In this document: positions 11,801 to 25,500 of the stretch, one piece after another
Position numbering within the stretch: position 1 is the stretch's first letter
Layout: every line of letters starts with the position of its first letter
NCBI GenBank assembly: GCA_013076295.1
Contig: RQOL01000616.1
Coordinates: 5,918,392 to 5,982,391 of the forward strand
Origin: Sanderia malayensis
Lineage: Eukaryota; Cnidaria; Scyphozoa; Semaeostomeae; Pelagiidae
Direction: 5' to 3'
DNA: 64,000 bases
The notes under the pieces: model-generated
Database searches by the model: none
Told to the model about the DNA's origin: nothing
The model's input: only the letters and a program-made list of their open reading frames with translations
Translations under genes and position numbers: made by a program

Positions 11801-14800
11801 CTACTGATAGATGGCATAAACACAGCATATAGGACACAAAACAGTAAACAGTCAAATGGTAAACAGCCAAACAGCCAAACAGCAAAACAGCAAACAACTA
11901 AACAGTCAAAGAGAAAAATGTCGAAGAGTCAAAAAGTAAACAGCCAAACAACAAACAGCCTCACCTCTAGCACTTGAGGAAACCGGAGCATTCAGCAAAT
12001 CTGATCCAGTCTTCTGCGCCTTCGCATTCTTCTCTTTGGCACGCCGTTTCTCTTCGAGTACACGGTTGCATATTGCGTGAAGCGTGTTGGTAATAGATCT
12101 GCCTGACACGTTGCCATGACATCGAAACATGTGACACTTGTGTTTGTTTGTCTTTTGATCACGTGCTATGTATGCAAAATCCCTGAAAAAAGAGAGTCAA
12201 CTGAAGTTAGCAACTAACAAGCTATTTCCAAACAAAATCCTGCTAGCAAGGTATATGATAAAGGAGGAGGTAATCAGATAAAAGTAGCCACCTTTGGTCC
12301 TCTTTTCCGACACCCCAAACACGCATTTTTGCAATAGGCTGTACAAGCAGTAAAGCTTTCGACTTTGGTTCGACTAGCTTCAAAGATTCTCCTTCAAGAA
12401 TCAACTTGATGTCCTTACCCTAAAAACCGAAGCACAACGAAAATGTTAATGCAAAAGCTGGCAAGTATGAAAATCATAGATGCGCATAAGAACATGGTTC
12501 ATACCTCTCCCCATGTGTCAGATATCTTCCAGAGATCCTTTCTTTGTTCAGCCAGTGACGAAATACAACGATTGACAGTGTCAGCTAGGACGTTACTCGA
12601 CATTAGATCTTCTTCGACATCTGTCCAGCCCATAGAGTGAACAGGAAAGCTGATTGCTTGCTGCAAATAAAACAAATTCATCAACACTACACCATGAATG
12701 TATTTGAAAAAAAAAAACAAATGGATTTAGGCATCAAGTGGGTGGGAGATACAGGCGGGGCTTCCTACATCCAACATTCAGAAAAAGATGAAATAAGTGT
12801 CCTAGTTAAGACAAGTGAAATAAGTGTCCTAGTTAAGACTTGAGATTATCGAAGAAAAATCCTGAAGCAGATGATCATGACTAACATTAAGGTTAATCAT
12901 GATCACAGGAAAAGGAAAATTGCTCGAAACACTGAGAAGCTCAACTTAAACAGTAGTCAACAAAAACACTGTAGACATGTTTTGTAGCAATGTGTGGCTT
13001 CGTAGTGGGGCAACAGTACCAACAAAAGTATAAGCAAGGAGGAGGTAGAATAGCTATATTCATAAATGATACAAGCAAATATAAAAAGCGCTTTTCTTAC
13101 TCTTGGTTTATCATGTGGAGACTCTGACCTCACTTCAGGACTGTTAAAGAAAGATATATGACAAGGATCAGAATCATAGTAAACGTATACGTCACTGAGG
13201 AATTAAGAGCACATGCATAGCATGCATCTGTCCACACACATATATCAGTGTTACTGCATTGAGTAGGAACCAATCAAAATTGTGTTATTTTCGATCGAAT
13301 TCTGGTAGGAAAAAGTGCACCATGTACCTTTTACGTTGAGTTGCTTTCTCTTGCGGTTCATTTACACTTGGACTCTGCGATGAACTGGGGTCAGAAAATG
13401 GCGGTGATATTGAGCGCGATGACGAAGATGGGGTCTGTTCAGATAAAAATATGTATTAATACAAGTAGCTACAAAACCTATAAAAAGACATTATAGTCTG
13501 TCTGATGATTGCGAAAGCATGAAACTTCGAGTAACAGAGAACTAATCTACTTTCTTGCTTCTATTCTATTATTGCTCTGTACTTCTGTACATCGAGCACT
13601 GTGATGCCAGTATAGACAGTAAGGATCTATAGATAAAAATACATTTATATATATCTGCCATTAGCTTAATGCCAATTTTTTGGCAAACAGGTTATCGTCC
13701 TAAGTGAACAATTTACACTGCCTCTGAGTATCTTACAAAATTCATGACATCTACAAGGCTATTATCATTATTACCACGCGTATATACACAGCTTCATAGA
13801 CATGCATGCATAATTATGCATCGATACTTGTCTTTGCTGTATTTGATTACTTATGCATGCTTCTATACGTGCAAAGTATGTTGAATTGACTTACAGCTGA
13901 TAATACCGGTCTCTCGTACTGAATCGTACCGGTCCAAATATGCCAATAATAGACCTCGCTGCCGTCTCGCACTTCTTGCCAGCCTTCTGGAAGCTCATCA
14001 GATATTAATGCTTCTGCTTTGCGCATCAGTTCACTCATATCGTCGTATGAATTCTCCACTGAAATAACAGACGACAACCATGAATATTCAAAACAGTAAA
14101 GAAGCTTGTCACGTTTAAGAGGCGCGGCACGGAAAAGAGGCGCATGCATAATGATCCTGCTTGCAAAGACTATTGTTTACTTGGGCGGTATATAGTCAGT
14201 AGCTTGCGGGCCGGAGGACTTGCATCACCTCAGACGCAAAATACATGTGTATTTGAGGACTTTAGTAATAGGAAAATCTTTAAAACATGTTCTAAATAAA
14301 CAAATAAATTCAATGCTCACCTGAATCTTTACATTCTTTGGAAACTGAGGCAGTGTCTTCCAGTGAGCTGTCAGCACTAGACTTTCCACTGTACGGTGGT
14401 TGTCCTCCGTTCTCTTTATCACTTGGTGGCGAATTCGTTGGCCTATTAGGTGCAGTTGTATCCTTGTTATCACTCGTCGCTGTTGCATATACCGTAGAAA
14501 TCGTCTCGTGCGATTTCATTCTTCGGTGCCTCTTGTGAAACGACTTCTTCTCGCTCCCTCTCTTCGGCTCTACTTTGCCGACTGTCGTATCGTTTGTCGT
14601 TGATGTAGTCGGCAGTGGATAATGATGATGACTTTGATCCCGTCGCTGAACATGCAAATCACCGGAGAGATTTCTTCGATGTCCCCTCGCCGCCGACTTC
14701 TTCTCGTTGACACCGACGGCCTCGCCGACGACAGCGTACGACGATGAATTCAGCTCTTCGGCCGAGCGATGATAGCTTCGTTCGTCGAACTGCAAGGCCT

Positions 14801-17800
14801 CGCGTGTTCTCGGTGGCAGCTGAGGTGGAAGCGCCACTCTATTAAAGAGCAGGGCTGGTGCCGATTGTTTTCGTCTCGCTAAAGCAAAACAAGATATAAA
14901 CAAAGTGAGATGAAATGTCAAATGCCACAATCAGCGAACTGCATATGTAGTAGTACATGCAAACTCGAATTTCCACTGATCCAATGCGCTTGTTGACAAC
15001 GCTTCTAAATATCGCGTGCTTATATACAGCGTTGAATCATTTTAATCTGGATCAACATATCAGAATGAGTATAATAAGGTACTGTATTGCTATCCGGCCA
15101 TGTGAAGCTATAAAGAAATGTGTGCACATGGCTTGCGAATACAACATGGTGGAGGAATCGAAAGCATAGTCAAATTCAACAAGAATTTTCACTTCATGAC
15201 TGTAACTGAAATTTCTGATTGATTCACGCTAACAACAACAAACTGCAAACTCGAGCAAAATAAGGCTCCTTTGTATTATATTTCGAACAAATCACCAGTT
15301 GAATTTTAATGCAGTAGAAACACAAAGCCGTCCTTCCTTACTCTATGTATTACGGATGAAAAACTCAAGTTGTGGGTTTTAATCGTATGAAATAATAAAA
15401 CATTCATTAAATCGAAGAAAAGAAATCACATCGACCATGAAGCCAGGCATGAAATTTTCCAGACTAATTGAAAGATTTTTGAATTCTAAATAGTAAGGCT
15501 ATATGCACAAGGCTGCGTAGACTTTAAGTTGGAACAAAATCAACTATTTCAAATCTGAGAGGACAATTTATTGAATATGCTTCAAACTCTTCCTACCGTC
15601 TCAATTGCTCCCAAATAAAACTTGCAAAATCGTCCTAAAAATCTTCAAGAATGCTTTCTTTACCAATAGAATTCATCCATCAAATAACCAGGCTGTGTTC
15701 AATTCAAGAGCTAAACTCAACGAAGCAACTGCATGAAACTCCATGTAAATTGAAAATAAATGCACGACAATGAATATTCCTTGAAAATATTCCTTGAAAA
15801 GATTTTCATAATAACACTTAGGTTTTTTTGTATTTCAAACGAACGCCAACGTCAGGTAGCCAGCTTTGTTGATATCCAGCTTAGCTTGAAATTCGCTTTC
15901 CTACTTATCAATTCAACAAAAACGACGATAGCCGCTTTAGGACAACGCCCATTCGACAAACAAATTCACAATTCATCGTAGTTGGATCAATTCTGTTTTG
16001 AAATGCAGATGTTGTCCCTTGATCTATATCAAAACTATCCTGGCTAGACGCTATACGATAACAAATAAAATTTCGGCTTTCTTTCATTTTACATGCAGCA
16101 GCTTCGGCTTACGCAACTCAATCATTCAATTCAAAAAGCTGCCCGTAAACACAATGCGAAGAGATTCTCCTCAGCTTTGTTTTATGTTGCTTGCGATAGC
16201 AGCAATAGCAGGTACAACGACGAGTTAGTTCTTATAGCATCAGCTAGCAGGCTGCACTGAAGATTACACATGGCTCTGTGCTATATTTATTCAGAGCATT
16301 GCGGTGAAACTGATAATAGAGCATGCATGACGTCACAGCATGCTTGGCGGAGTAAGTAATGCGTGTATTTTTAAGGAAATCATTTACAAAAAACGTATCT
16401 CACTTTTTAACATTTTTGCAGAAGATTTTTAATTTCGCTAACGTAAAAACTAAACATTAAGACATCTATTCTCCTTCGCGTTGACTTCAAATGCTCTCCT
16501 TCGCATCGCCCACGAAGCTCAAAATATATTGCCATTCAACTCAGCTATACGTTTTCTTTTATAAAAAGAGTGCTTTATAGGAAAGCAGGACTCGGCTCTT
16601 GAAGGAGTTAAGAAGGTTCTGCGTTGGGTTTTGAAAACCTAAGAAAGTTGAAAAACTTAGATTCAAGGAGAAATTACCGTGCAAACATGAAGTATTAGCC
16701 GTAGCATTGCAACTTCGTTAATGCCTAATAACTTTTATTAGACATTAATTATGCCTAATAATTAATGTCTAATAACGTAAACCGGTTCAATTTTTGCTAA
16801 GAAATTCTTAAGAGAGTTTCAGTACTGAAATCGGAAAATTGCTGAAAGAATTTGCGAACTACTCTGAAAAACTTTCTCGTGACAAAAAAAACGTGTATAT
16901 GATGTTAAGATATTCTACGAACAAATCAGACAATGATATTCAAACAAACTCACCACTAAACGGTTTGGGCATCGGTGGGGGTGTTCCCTCTCTGTTGTCC
17001 GGTATGTCCACAAAGAATTTCGACTTTCCTACCTTTGATGCATCCTTTTTTGCTTGTTTCTCAGTCACTCCATCACCAACAACAGCAACAACATTATTAT
17101 TGTTCGGTTGATTCTCGGCGTTTTCCCGACACAACAGCTGGTCATCACTACTTACAATGTCTTGGTTCGTATAATACGGGCCTATCACGCTTCCTGGGTT
17201 TATAACAGTGCCCTTTTGAGATTTCTTTTTCTTTTTGCTAAAATCAACAGAGGCATACAATTTACTCAATTCTTCTTCACTCGGTCTTGTGTCCACCGGG
17301 TCTTCATACACCTCCAATCTCAGTTTGTCGCGCGAATCGTCGCCGTTACGATGTTTATCGGCGCTCGTTTTTCGTTGAGTAATTCTCGGTGGTGGAAGTC
17401 GCTTCTCGTCACTCTCCTTACGAGAATTTCCGATTTCTATTTCTGCATACGGTGCTGCTTCGAATTGATCCGACGCCGAATGACTTTGAAGCTCGTCATC
17501 CCAGTGATATTCTTCGCTATTCGCAACATCCACATCACGGTCATTATAATCACCCAAAATCTCCGTTTCTCGTTCGTCGCATATCGGCGCGGCGATCATT
17601 CCATCGCCCGTTATAACCGCAGGCCGAAAGTCAATCGACGCATAGCTGTAATTGTCGTGGTCATTCGTCGTCGTAGTATTTCGAAACGAGGCTGGTAGTC
17701 TCGGGCAAGGCAGTGGAGGCCTCTTTGTGGCGTGCTGCTTTTTCTGACTGGCAGGGTGTCCTGTTGACATAGTCCCTGGAGAATGTCTGCTGGTCAGATT

Positions 17801-18488
17801 TACTTGTGTTTCTTGACGGTGCTTCAAATTATCATGCGTAGGTTTATTAATATCAAGGGTTAATTGAAAGGGGCTTTCTAGCAACGTGGACGAACCAGTG
17901 GAGCTCTCCAACCATTCTCTCACAAGATCTATGAGCAACGAAACAGAAAAGAAAACGTCAATTTTCGTCAGGTTTTTAAATCTGCAATAATGCCAAAACA
18001 TATGGATAGAGGATAATGCAAACTCCTGCCTCAGAGTATGTAAACAGTTATTAACACTTTTATAAAAATATCACTTATGAAAATGGTTTGAAAAATGAGA
18101 ATTTATACAGACAGTGATTTGAACAAGAGTTTAGAATTCAATTCAAAGACCCCTCTCTACCAGAAGGCAGGATATTGAACCGTAAACCTTTTCGAAGTCA
18201 TGATTTGAGCCTGAAACATCTTATCTTGTTAATGGAAAAATCCACATTGGGTAAGCTACCATTTTGAGGAAAAGGCAAATTAGATAAAAAGCAGTATAAT
18301 CTCTTAGACTCGCTACATTGCGTCCCTGTGCCTCGCTCGCACTTCCCTCAATGCAAACGAGGCCAGAGCAAAAGCAAGTAAAGACACAGGGACGCAATAT
18401 AGTGAGTCTATAGTAATCTCTGTGGGCATTACCTTTATTGTTGATACTTTCATTGAATCCTGAACTTCTCTGCTTCGTAGGACAATCC
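5895..18488 (-). CDS. Fe65/APBB-like adaptor: WW domain, two Fe65 PTBs and a third C-terminal PTB
   Basis: Multi-exon minus-strand gene. Reading 5' to 3': 18434-18488, 16951-17930, about 14320-14878 (long disordered acidic/Ser-rich N-terminus ending PPPMPKPFSG and continuing RRKQSAP), WW exon about 13894-14058 (LPEGWQEVRDGSEVYYWHI), a Ser/Pro linker, PTB1 in 12661-11967 (MGWTDVEEDL, SLKLVEPKSKALL, VWGVGKED, DFAYIARDQ, KCHMFRCH), PTB2 in 10433 to about 9000 (YIGWTEVTKSSG, VRFISFLGVAKDE, ETFVCHVFCC, LRYEKF), then 8533-8602. These match Fe65 in order and sequence; Fe65 binds the cytoplasmic tail of APP-family receptors and nuclear partners. Splicing continues in phase to a third PTB (8217-8357, about 7779-7915, 7326-7398, microexon 7051-7068). 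A phase-compatible terminal exon at 5895-5963 is only a candidate. No initiating exon upstream of 18488 was identified, so the N-terminus is incomplete. Confidence 0.8.
6108..6893. mobile_element. Non-autonomous DNA transposon (MITE), TTA target duplication
   Basis: Terminal inverted repeats begin GGGGCCGTTCAATAATTACG and run about 30 bases (left from 6108, right ending 6893). They are followed inside by matching GTCACG-rich, CCACCC-rich arms. Direct TTA copies flank both ends (6105-6107 and 6894-6896). A 3-bp TWA-type duplication is characteristic of PIF/Harbinger elements, so that superfamily is inferred. No transposase frame is present. It lies between the microexon and the candidate last exon of the Fe65-like gene. 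Confidence 0.75.
7553..7715. mobile_element. Short MITE with CCGTATTTCCTCTAAT termini, TA target duplication
   Basis: A 163-base element with inverted ends CCGTATTTCCTCTAAT(A/C)AGCG, flanked by TA on each side (7551-7552, 7716-7717). The interior is G-rich with repeated GGGCGCTTATT units. TA duplication suggests Tc1/mariner-like mobilisation, by inference only. It lies in an intron of the third-PTB region. Confidence 0.7.
8760..8925. repeat. Tandem repeat, unit about 36 bases
   Basis: Roughly three copies of tgatagatgatttgtgagc plus gtagtagaatcat follow short ATTGGAATC units. The array is intronic in the Fe65-like gene and has no reading-frame consequence. Confidence 0.65.
9546..9695. repeat. 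Degenerate minisatellite, unit about 10 bases (TGTAATGCAA)
   Basis: About fourteen imperfect copies of a TGTAATGCAA decamer, with AAAGC and ATAAT variants, lie in the intron between two PTB2 exons of the Fe65-like gene. Low sequence complexity; no other function visible. Confidence 0.7.
11420..11960. repeat. Low-complexity intron tract: GATGATT-rich then AAACAGCC-rich
   Basis: The first part (to about 11740) is dominated by degenerate GATGATTAAATGATT words. The second (about 11820-11960) has repeated AAACAGYCAAACAG units immediately next to the splice donor of the PTB1 exon that starts near 11967. Confidence 0.5.
18307..18408. mobile_element. Palindromic 102-base MITE, TA target duplication
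   Basis: Inverted ends GACTCGCTACATTGCGTCCC (left) and its near-perfect complement (right, with one or two changes) leave only about 50 bases between the arms. TA dinucleotides flank both sides. It lies in the intron just 3' of exon 18434-18488 of the Fe65-like gene. Confidence 0.6.
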
Positions 18489-21400
18489 TGGGAGACAAAA
18501 TAAAACTTTATAATCAACAAAATCAAAAGAATGGTTCGCAACTCAGTTTATACATTATAACCACCATTCCAAAACAATGAACCGGTTATCCCTTTTGTTT
18601 TTTGCTTCAGAAACACTCTGAGCTCCTTCACAGCAGCCAAGGCTTGACACGCTACAACGCAGCTCCAATCCATTCAATTGAAATGAAAACGAGGGAGCAA
18701 AAATGATTGTTTTGATCGCCGGCACGTATTATAAGCTTAGGTCAGTAGGATGTTTTACTGCCTACCTCATCATGACAAGAATCGTTACAGTTTCTGCAAA
18801 AGAAACAATCACACTGCATGCAATAAAACACCGCCACGTTCTCATTGCAAACACCGCATGTATTACGCTTTGCCATTATCGTTATCGTAGCTATCTACAA
18901 TGCACTTGTTATCGTCCTCGTAACCTCTAAGCTAACACCAGCCAACACAGATGGGATAAAAGTCTGCACGAATCTTCCTCTCACGGGGTGGTCAAAGAGA
19001 CCAAGACATGTTTTGCGTGCGTTTGCGTGACACGTAATGCTACAATGAGGTTGACTAAATTTCTAACCTCAACTGCTAAATGTTGTAACCAAAATTAACT
19101 GAACGATGAAAGGCGAACAGATGTTTAGAGCAAGTAATGGACGATAATAATAATACGTAATTCTGAACAATGCTGCTCTCTTCTCCCTCGTAACACAATG
19201 CGTTGTTCAAAATCTCCTCTGTTCATGTGTGTTGTGGAAATTTTGTAGTTATGCTATACAGTTGTTAGTATTTGACGTTCCTTCCAACAAACTTTGTTAT
19301 GATGAAGTCAACTTTTTGATAATCCTGGCATCTTCTTCAAGTCGCGGAAACTGGCAGCTTGACATAGTTCACAATGCGAAACGCGATTATACTTTGCAAT
19401 CGGCCATAAAGCACTTAGCACACGATATAAAACACACCAAAAGTTGGATTGACTTTTGTTTTCACCGTCGTGCAAAAGAATGACTTTCAAAACACAGCGG
19501 TGGCTGGCTGGCTGGCTGGCAAGCGACGGCCTAGGCTGCTTATCAAATTCACATTGTACAGGTGATTAGGGTGATTTTAAAGGAGTGTATCATATAGACA
19601 ACAAACAGGTATTTTGTCTGCTTACCATTTGGCACAATAGCTTGTTTTGTTCCGAGCTAATGAGGCAAAGCAGGTAAACTTCGAAAGAAAAGAATAGGAA
19701 CAAACGTGTGCATTTTCTAGCATGCTTTGCGCTCATTCATATTAAAATATTATCAATAAAGCTTGGAAATTCTGCTGCTTTGTTGCTGTTACATGCATAA
19801 ATTCATTTTGTACGTCATCACAATAACAAATTGAATTCAGTGAGAGATTATAGCCTTTGTTTTAATATTGTCGGTCGTCTGAAAAACCAATATTTGGCAA
19901 TTTCAATGCAAACACTTCAAAAGATACAAATATAGGATGGACCAGTTAACTGTTCAAAACTAGTCCAAGCAAAATGTTTTTAGTATCAACTGTTTATCGA
20001 AGCATGGTTTCTGCATGGAAAATTTGACTTTGTAAAGAAATGAATTTTTTCATTTCTTTACAAAGAGAAGTAAAGAGACTTTTTTTATAAATGTGCTTTA
20101 GAGGGGAGTTGCAGGTATACGTTTTCAAAACACAAATGAAAACCATTCGTTTTAACCATTCAAACTTAAACTTTCTGTAGTAATGAAATTGTTAAAACCG
20201 CAGCACATTAAAAATACTGGAGTCAATACCAAGATAACCCACAAAATTAAAAACCATGTACTCAGGATATTGTGGTCTAGTGGCCCTCCCCTTATAACGC
20301 TGAGCATGGTCATTCCATATGGCAGAAGACTCACATGATTATAATGCTGCATGCAACTCAAACCATTTCTAGGGGGTCGCATCAACATTTAAAGGAGGTA
20401 GCCGTTACCTGCCATGCTGCTAAATAAATGAAATTTGCTGCAAGAGGTAGGAGAACAGATACTTGGATTTCCCCTCTGGCTAACGTCGTCACTGCACAAT
20501 TTCATCGTCTCATGCAAGTTCACAATTTTTCCTCCTTTCGTGCAATGATGTTCAATATTTTTCGGCACACACAGATTATTTTTTAATCCTTGTACATGCA
20601 ATGGCATGCCTCTCACTGCCTTAGCTCGGGAAATGCGCGTGCTGTCCGTATGATTTGATGCGAGATGTTACACAGACTTTCATATTATCCAAAAAACGGA
20701 AGGAAATTACTGTATTCAAACTTAAATTGATGACTTAAATTCACCAACTATTAACAATATACCCGCTGAATAAATTTCTGCGTTAGTTTTCCAAGGCTAT
20801 GAAGGTTTATGAGTGTACAAACTTTGACCAAATGTCAAATAATTACATTCCGGTAAACACTGCAAGTAAACTCTAGTTGAACTACTTAGGCCGGCGGGCC
20901 TAAAAACCAACGACTGCAAAAGTACCCAGATTAAAGTCAAAATTGTGTTGGGATTTTTATACAATTATGCAATTCAAGCTCTAAGATATATGATATAAGA
21001 GCTAAGCTCGTAATTACCTTTGTTAAAAGTTGAATTCTGGAAATAAATCTGCTATATCATCCGTCAAACGCGCGACGCCAGCTCTAAAGAACCAACATGA
21101 ACCATCGACAAACTCAGCTCAGTGCGGAGAAAAAGTTTTTCTTCTCCACACCACTTCCTGATCTGATGATATGATAAATACTTGCGATTCCTCCAATTGT
21201 TCTCTTTGTTATGCATCATAATAGACAACAATAGCAATAAAACAGAGACAATAGACTAAGGAAAGAGAAAAGACGGTGCAACTCAGGTTGTCACATGATT
21301 CAGAATGCGTAGCCCTGACCATTGTATTGTGTTCCAATGGAACATCACGAACGGATGACTTGATAAGTTGATATGGGACTTGTCGTGAGACCTTTAGACG

Positions 21401-22563
21401 TATTTTGAGGAAATAATCCCAGGTAGTTTCATAAAGCCAATACTAAAACTGTTCCTGGCTTTTGTTTCAAGTTCAAGTTTATATATATTCAAACAAGAAT
21501 CAGCCTTCAAATTTTCAAAATTGCTTTAAATCATTCTTTAATCAGATATACTTTGAGCATATAATCATTGAATCATTGCTGGTCTTGCATATATATTAAT
21601 TTTATCAATTATCTAATTATTTATTTTAAAACATCATATTCAATCAAATTAAATGCTGACATAACGTTGAGTGCATTTATTTACAATAAAACTCTAGTCA
21701 GAAAATAAAACAACAAAACTCTAATAAAGAAAATAAAGGCATGAACTTGTATAAGAGCTCGGCACAAATTAAATATCGAAAACTTAAATGTGACTGTTGG
21801 TACTGTATACTGGTGTAAGGGTGAAAAGACAAACAAACAACATCAATATTTGAAAGAAATAAAGTTGAGCGAAGGAAAATAAAGTATATATGGAACGAAA
21901 AGAAAAATGTTGAATGAAATAACTGCAAAGTAAAAATTAAGTGAAAGTAAAATCGAAAGTAAAAGTTAAGTGAAATAAAAGTATTGAAAGTATCATGAAG
22001 GGTAATATGACAATGACGTAATGTAAGTGGTGTGTGAAATGCAATATTTAAGAACTGTCGTCAGATTTCATGTTTTTCAAGGCAGTTTCCTGCTTAAAGA
22101 ATTGTACAAACATAGCATCAGCATGTGAACGATTGAATAAACTTTGGTGATTGGTGGAATGAACATGAAAATGCAATAAAATTAGCACTGTGAAGTAATA
22201 AACTAACAATATGGGAAAATGAAACATTTGTTCGACTTTCAGCGAGGGTGAAATATGAAGCATGCGCAATAAAGAAAGTTAAAACCAGGTGTGACAAAAC
22301 ATGATTGACACATAAAGAAACTCGAGTTGAAAGAAAAGTTTCATTGAGCCCCACCCAGGGGCTTGTTCAATTTTCAAAGCTCCAGAAAGGGGGCTGAATA
22401 GAGAAAGGGGGGCTTGACTCAAAATCTTGTTTCAGAAAAGGGGGTTTATTAGAGATGGGGGCACAGTAGAGCTTTTACTTTAACTCGTATCAAGATTCAA
22501 ATGCAGGTCGAAATAAAAATTGGTATAATCAATTTGGCGAGGAATACCTGTATACGAATGCAT
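18489..22563. other. About 4 kb without a supported gene
   Basis: This lies upstream of the first Fe65-like exon I can place and downstream of NSUN7. It probably holds 5' exons or the promoter of the former. Donor-like sites on the minus strand near 20407 (ATGGCAG|gtaac) and 21017 (acaaag|gtaatt) could end leader exons, but the phase of the first does not fit exon 18434-18488. A GGCT microsatellite lies at 19500-19520. No protein similarity recognised. Confidence 0.4.
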
Positions 22564-25500
22564 TTAAAAAAACTTGTGAAAGGGTGTCGCGTTGGTCTCA
22601 TCATCATCATCATCAGCTTTTGGCTCATGTTTAATCGGTTTTTCCTTTTCTTCTTTGGTCATGGTATTTTCTCTGGCATGCTTGTGTGATGCTGCCTGAG
22701 TTGTCAACTTCCTCGTCCGCCCCTTGGATACCAAACCTTTTTTGCTTGCTCGTTCAAGCACCTCTTTGGCAGTCGGCTCGATAAACTAATAAGAAAGAAA
22801 TGGCATCATCTTAAAATGTCTGCTGTTGTACTAATCAAATGTTAATTCAAGTTCTTAGCGTACATGATAATGAATTTTCAGGAGGAAATGATTTCGAATC
22901 AAAATTATTATTATGAATATTATTCAACATTTCAGTGAATAATAATGACAATCAACACAGAAGTGGAGAATAGTTGCGGATTTGAATGTAATTGTCAGCA
23001 GAAGACAAGAAACTTCGTTGAAATCAACTCAAAGGATACTGGGAGAACTTGATAAAATGCATGAAATGGTATTTACCTGTCTTTTTAGCAAAGCTATAAA
23101 GCATCCGTTCATGAAGGAAGATGGTTTCAGCTTCAAATACTTGTCACCTTCAAGAGGACAGAAGAACCATAAATCGATAAGATCTTCTTCGGGATAAATG
23201 GAAAAATGGAACCGCATTGCAGACTAACATGAAACTAAGAATCTTGCAGTTTCTTTCAAACTCTCAACATCATTGATCATTTGATAGCTTAAAAATTACT
23301 AGGAACTTTTCGAGAAGTTTTTAATAATGACAGACCAATAACAGGAGCAACTTACAACACACAGACGGGGGAAGAGGGGGCGGGGGGGGGAGGGTTAAGA
23401 AAGACGGGAAAGAGATCAAAGTATTCGGGGGGCTTAAACTGGACACCCACCACAAAGAAGAACATCAATGATTAGTTTCGTGTGTATGCAGAAAACAAGT
23501 ATATTTAAATTAACCCAAGTAAAACAAATCCACAATAACACAATGGCACATGGTGATGATTTCAAATGCGATACTTACTACTATCGAGTTGCACTGGATT
23601 TTTTGTCGAGGCCTTGTTGTGCTGTTGGTCACTTTGAATTTGTTTCCTCAGACTTGCTACCAAATCCGGCAAGAAATGAGCAAGTTGAAAAGGACTTTTT
23701 GAAGTCGCCTCTTCTCGATGTTCTTTCAATATTTTCATCACCAACTCGTCGTTCTCTACTGCACTGTCCGAAGACGTGAAATACAACACAGACTGCACAT
23801 GAGTGAACTTCAAGGCGTGTCTCAAGATCATACACTCGTCGCTGATAATTGTCTTATGCTTTGCTGCATCGAGTTTGCTGCTCAGGAGCTTCGCAGCCAC
23901 AGTGTTGCCTTCTTGCAGTACAAAGTCCACAGGGTTTACAACACCAGATTTCGAGCAGGGAACATTGCACATGATTATTCTCACTTTCTTGAAGCGTTCG
24001 TCGTTGTGAGCAATGTTGATGAAGTTGTCTTCGATTAGCTCAAAGTCTAGTTACACAACTGTTAAGGATCAATGTTTAAGCAATGACAAAACTACTCTAT
24101 TTCCTCGACTAAATCTCTTCTTCGATTAAGTGCCCCCTCAACCGACCATATTTTGAAATGAGCGCCCCCCTTTCAAATGACAGCCGCACCCACCACTTGA
24201 CAGGGGTGGGTGCGGCTCCTACCCCTGGAATGCTCCACTTACGCATAATCCTTCTCTGAGTGCTTAGCAGAGAGAGGTATCAAGTACTGCTACTGTCTTG
24301 CAAGTCTTCTGTATGACTGGCCTGGAAATTGATCTCATAACTTTGCCGTATCCTTATCAAGGTTGCTAAGATGTACCTAACCTGTTCAGCTATCTCCACT
24401 ACTCTAATGTGTAGCTACCGATAAGCTCACAGCGGACTTATTTTTAATTTCTTACGTCATTGGATTTCATAGCTGAGATGTCTCACTAAATACTCAAATA
24501 ACTTCAAACGAATTTGTCTTATATTGCTGGGCATTTGAAAGTGATACTTTTGACGCCACTTGCTATCATCTTTTGTCCAAGCTCTTGACCAGAGCGTGTA
24601 TGGCAGCCGCATATGAACAACCTTCTTTCAGGATTGATGAAAGCAGCAAGGTGCGTGGATAATGAAGCTGAAAATATTTGATACAGAGATAATCGGTCTA
24701 TACAAACTGATTTTGCTTTCTGAAAATAAACCAGCTCTTATTAGTGGAAGCTGGTGTATACTATTTAAAATCTACCTGAATCTGGGTTTGTTAGAATAAC
24801 ATCATCTCCATCAGTCATAAAAGATTTCATCTCTCCAGGGATCAAAGAATTAGCTTTATCTTTCTGGGCAGCCATTTCTACCAAAAGGCTTTTCATGACT
24901 TCAACTGTGACATACTTTGACTTGTCCTTCAAAATGACAATATTAAACACCATTTACCATCTGAAAATAGTAACCATAAATTCTCTTTTAGTCCCACTCT
25001 CAATTAACCCTTCTCCTACTAGCCTCGCCTTTTCAAAAGAAAAATTCAACTTTCATTAGTTCATAAAATATATTTAAAGTGCTTCCAAGTAACAAAATGT
25101 CTACCTTTCAGAATTTTCTCATATTAAACAAAAGAGTTATTAAACCGCCCTCTCTTATAAGCCCCCCTCTTTAAAGTAATTTTAATCAATTAGCCCCCAG
25201 GGAGCTTAAAGGAAAATCAATGAGAAGGAGAATATTTCTCCAAACAGGTAAATGAATGAACAAATAGAGCTACAACATTTATCAACCTACCTGGGGATAC
25301 AACCACAAATCCATGGTAATATTATGAGAATAAACATCATCTTTGCAATCTTTAGAAAAGGCAAGCATATCGTCAAAATGTGGATCTCTTCTAAACATCT
25401 TACCATTCAGCTCCATTAGATCTGCATTCTCGGCTAAACTGAAGCCCTCGTCAACAAGCATATTGATAACATTATCTGTGCTTGCTTTCATTGTGTTCAC

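Noticed and set aside
17054..17698. Plus-strand frame of 214 codons
   Set aside because: It lies antisense to exon 16951-17930 of the Fe65-like gene, whose splice phases and sequence are well supported. The plus frame has no recognisable similarity.
20389..20616. Minus-strand frame upstream of the Fe65-like gene as its first exon
   Set aside because: Its donor leaves phase 1, which introduces a stop in exon 18434-18488.
21698..22354. Several minus-strand frames of 73-78 codons
   Set aside because: Phe/Ser/Leu-rich translation of AT-rich sequence, overlapping each other in different frames, with no family similarity.
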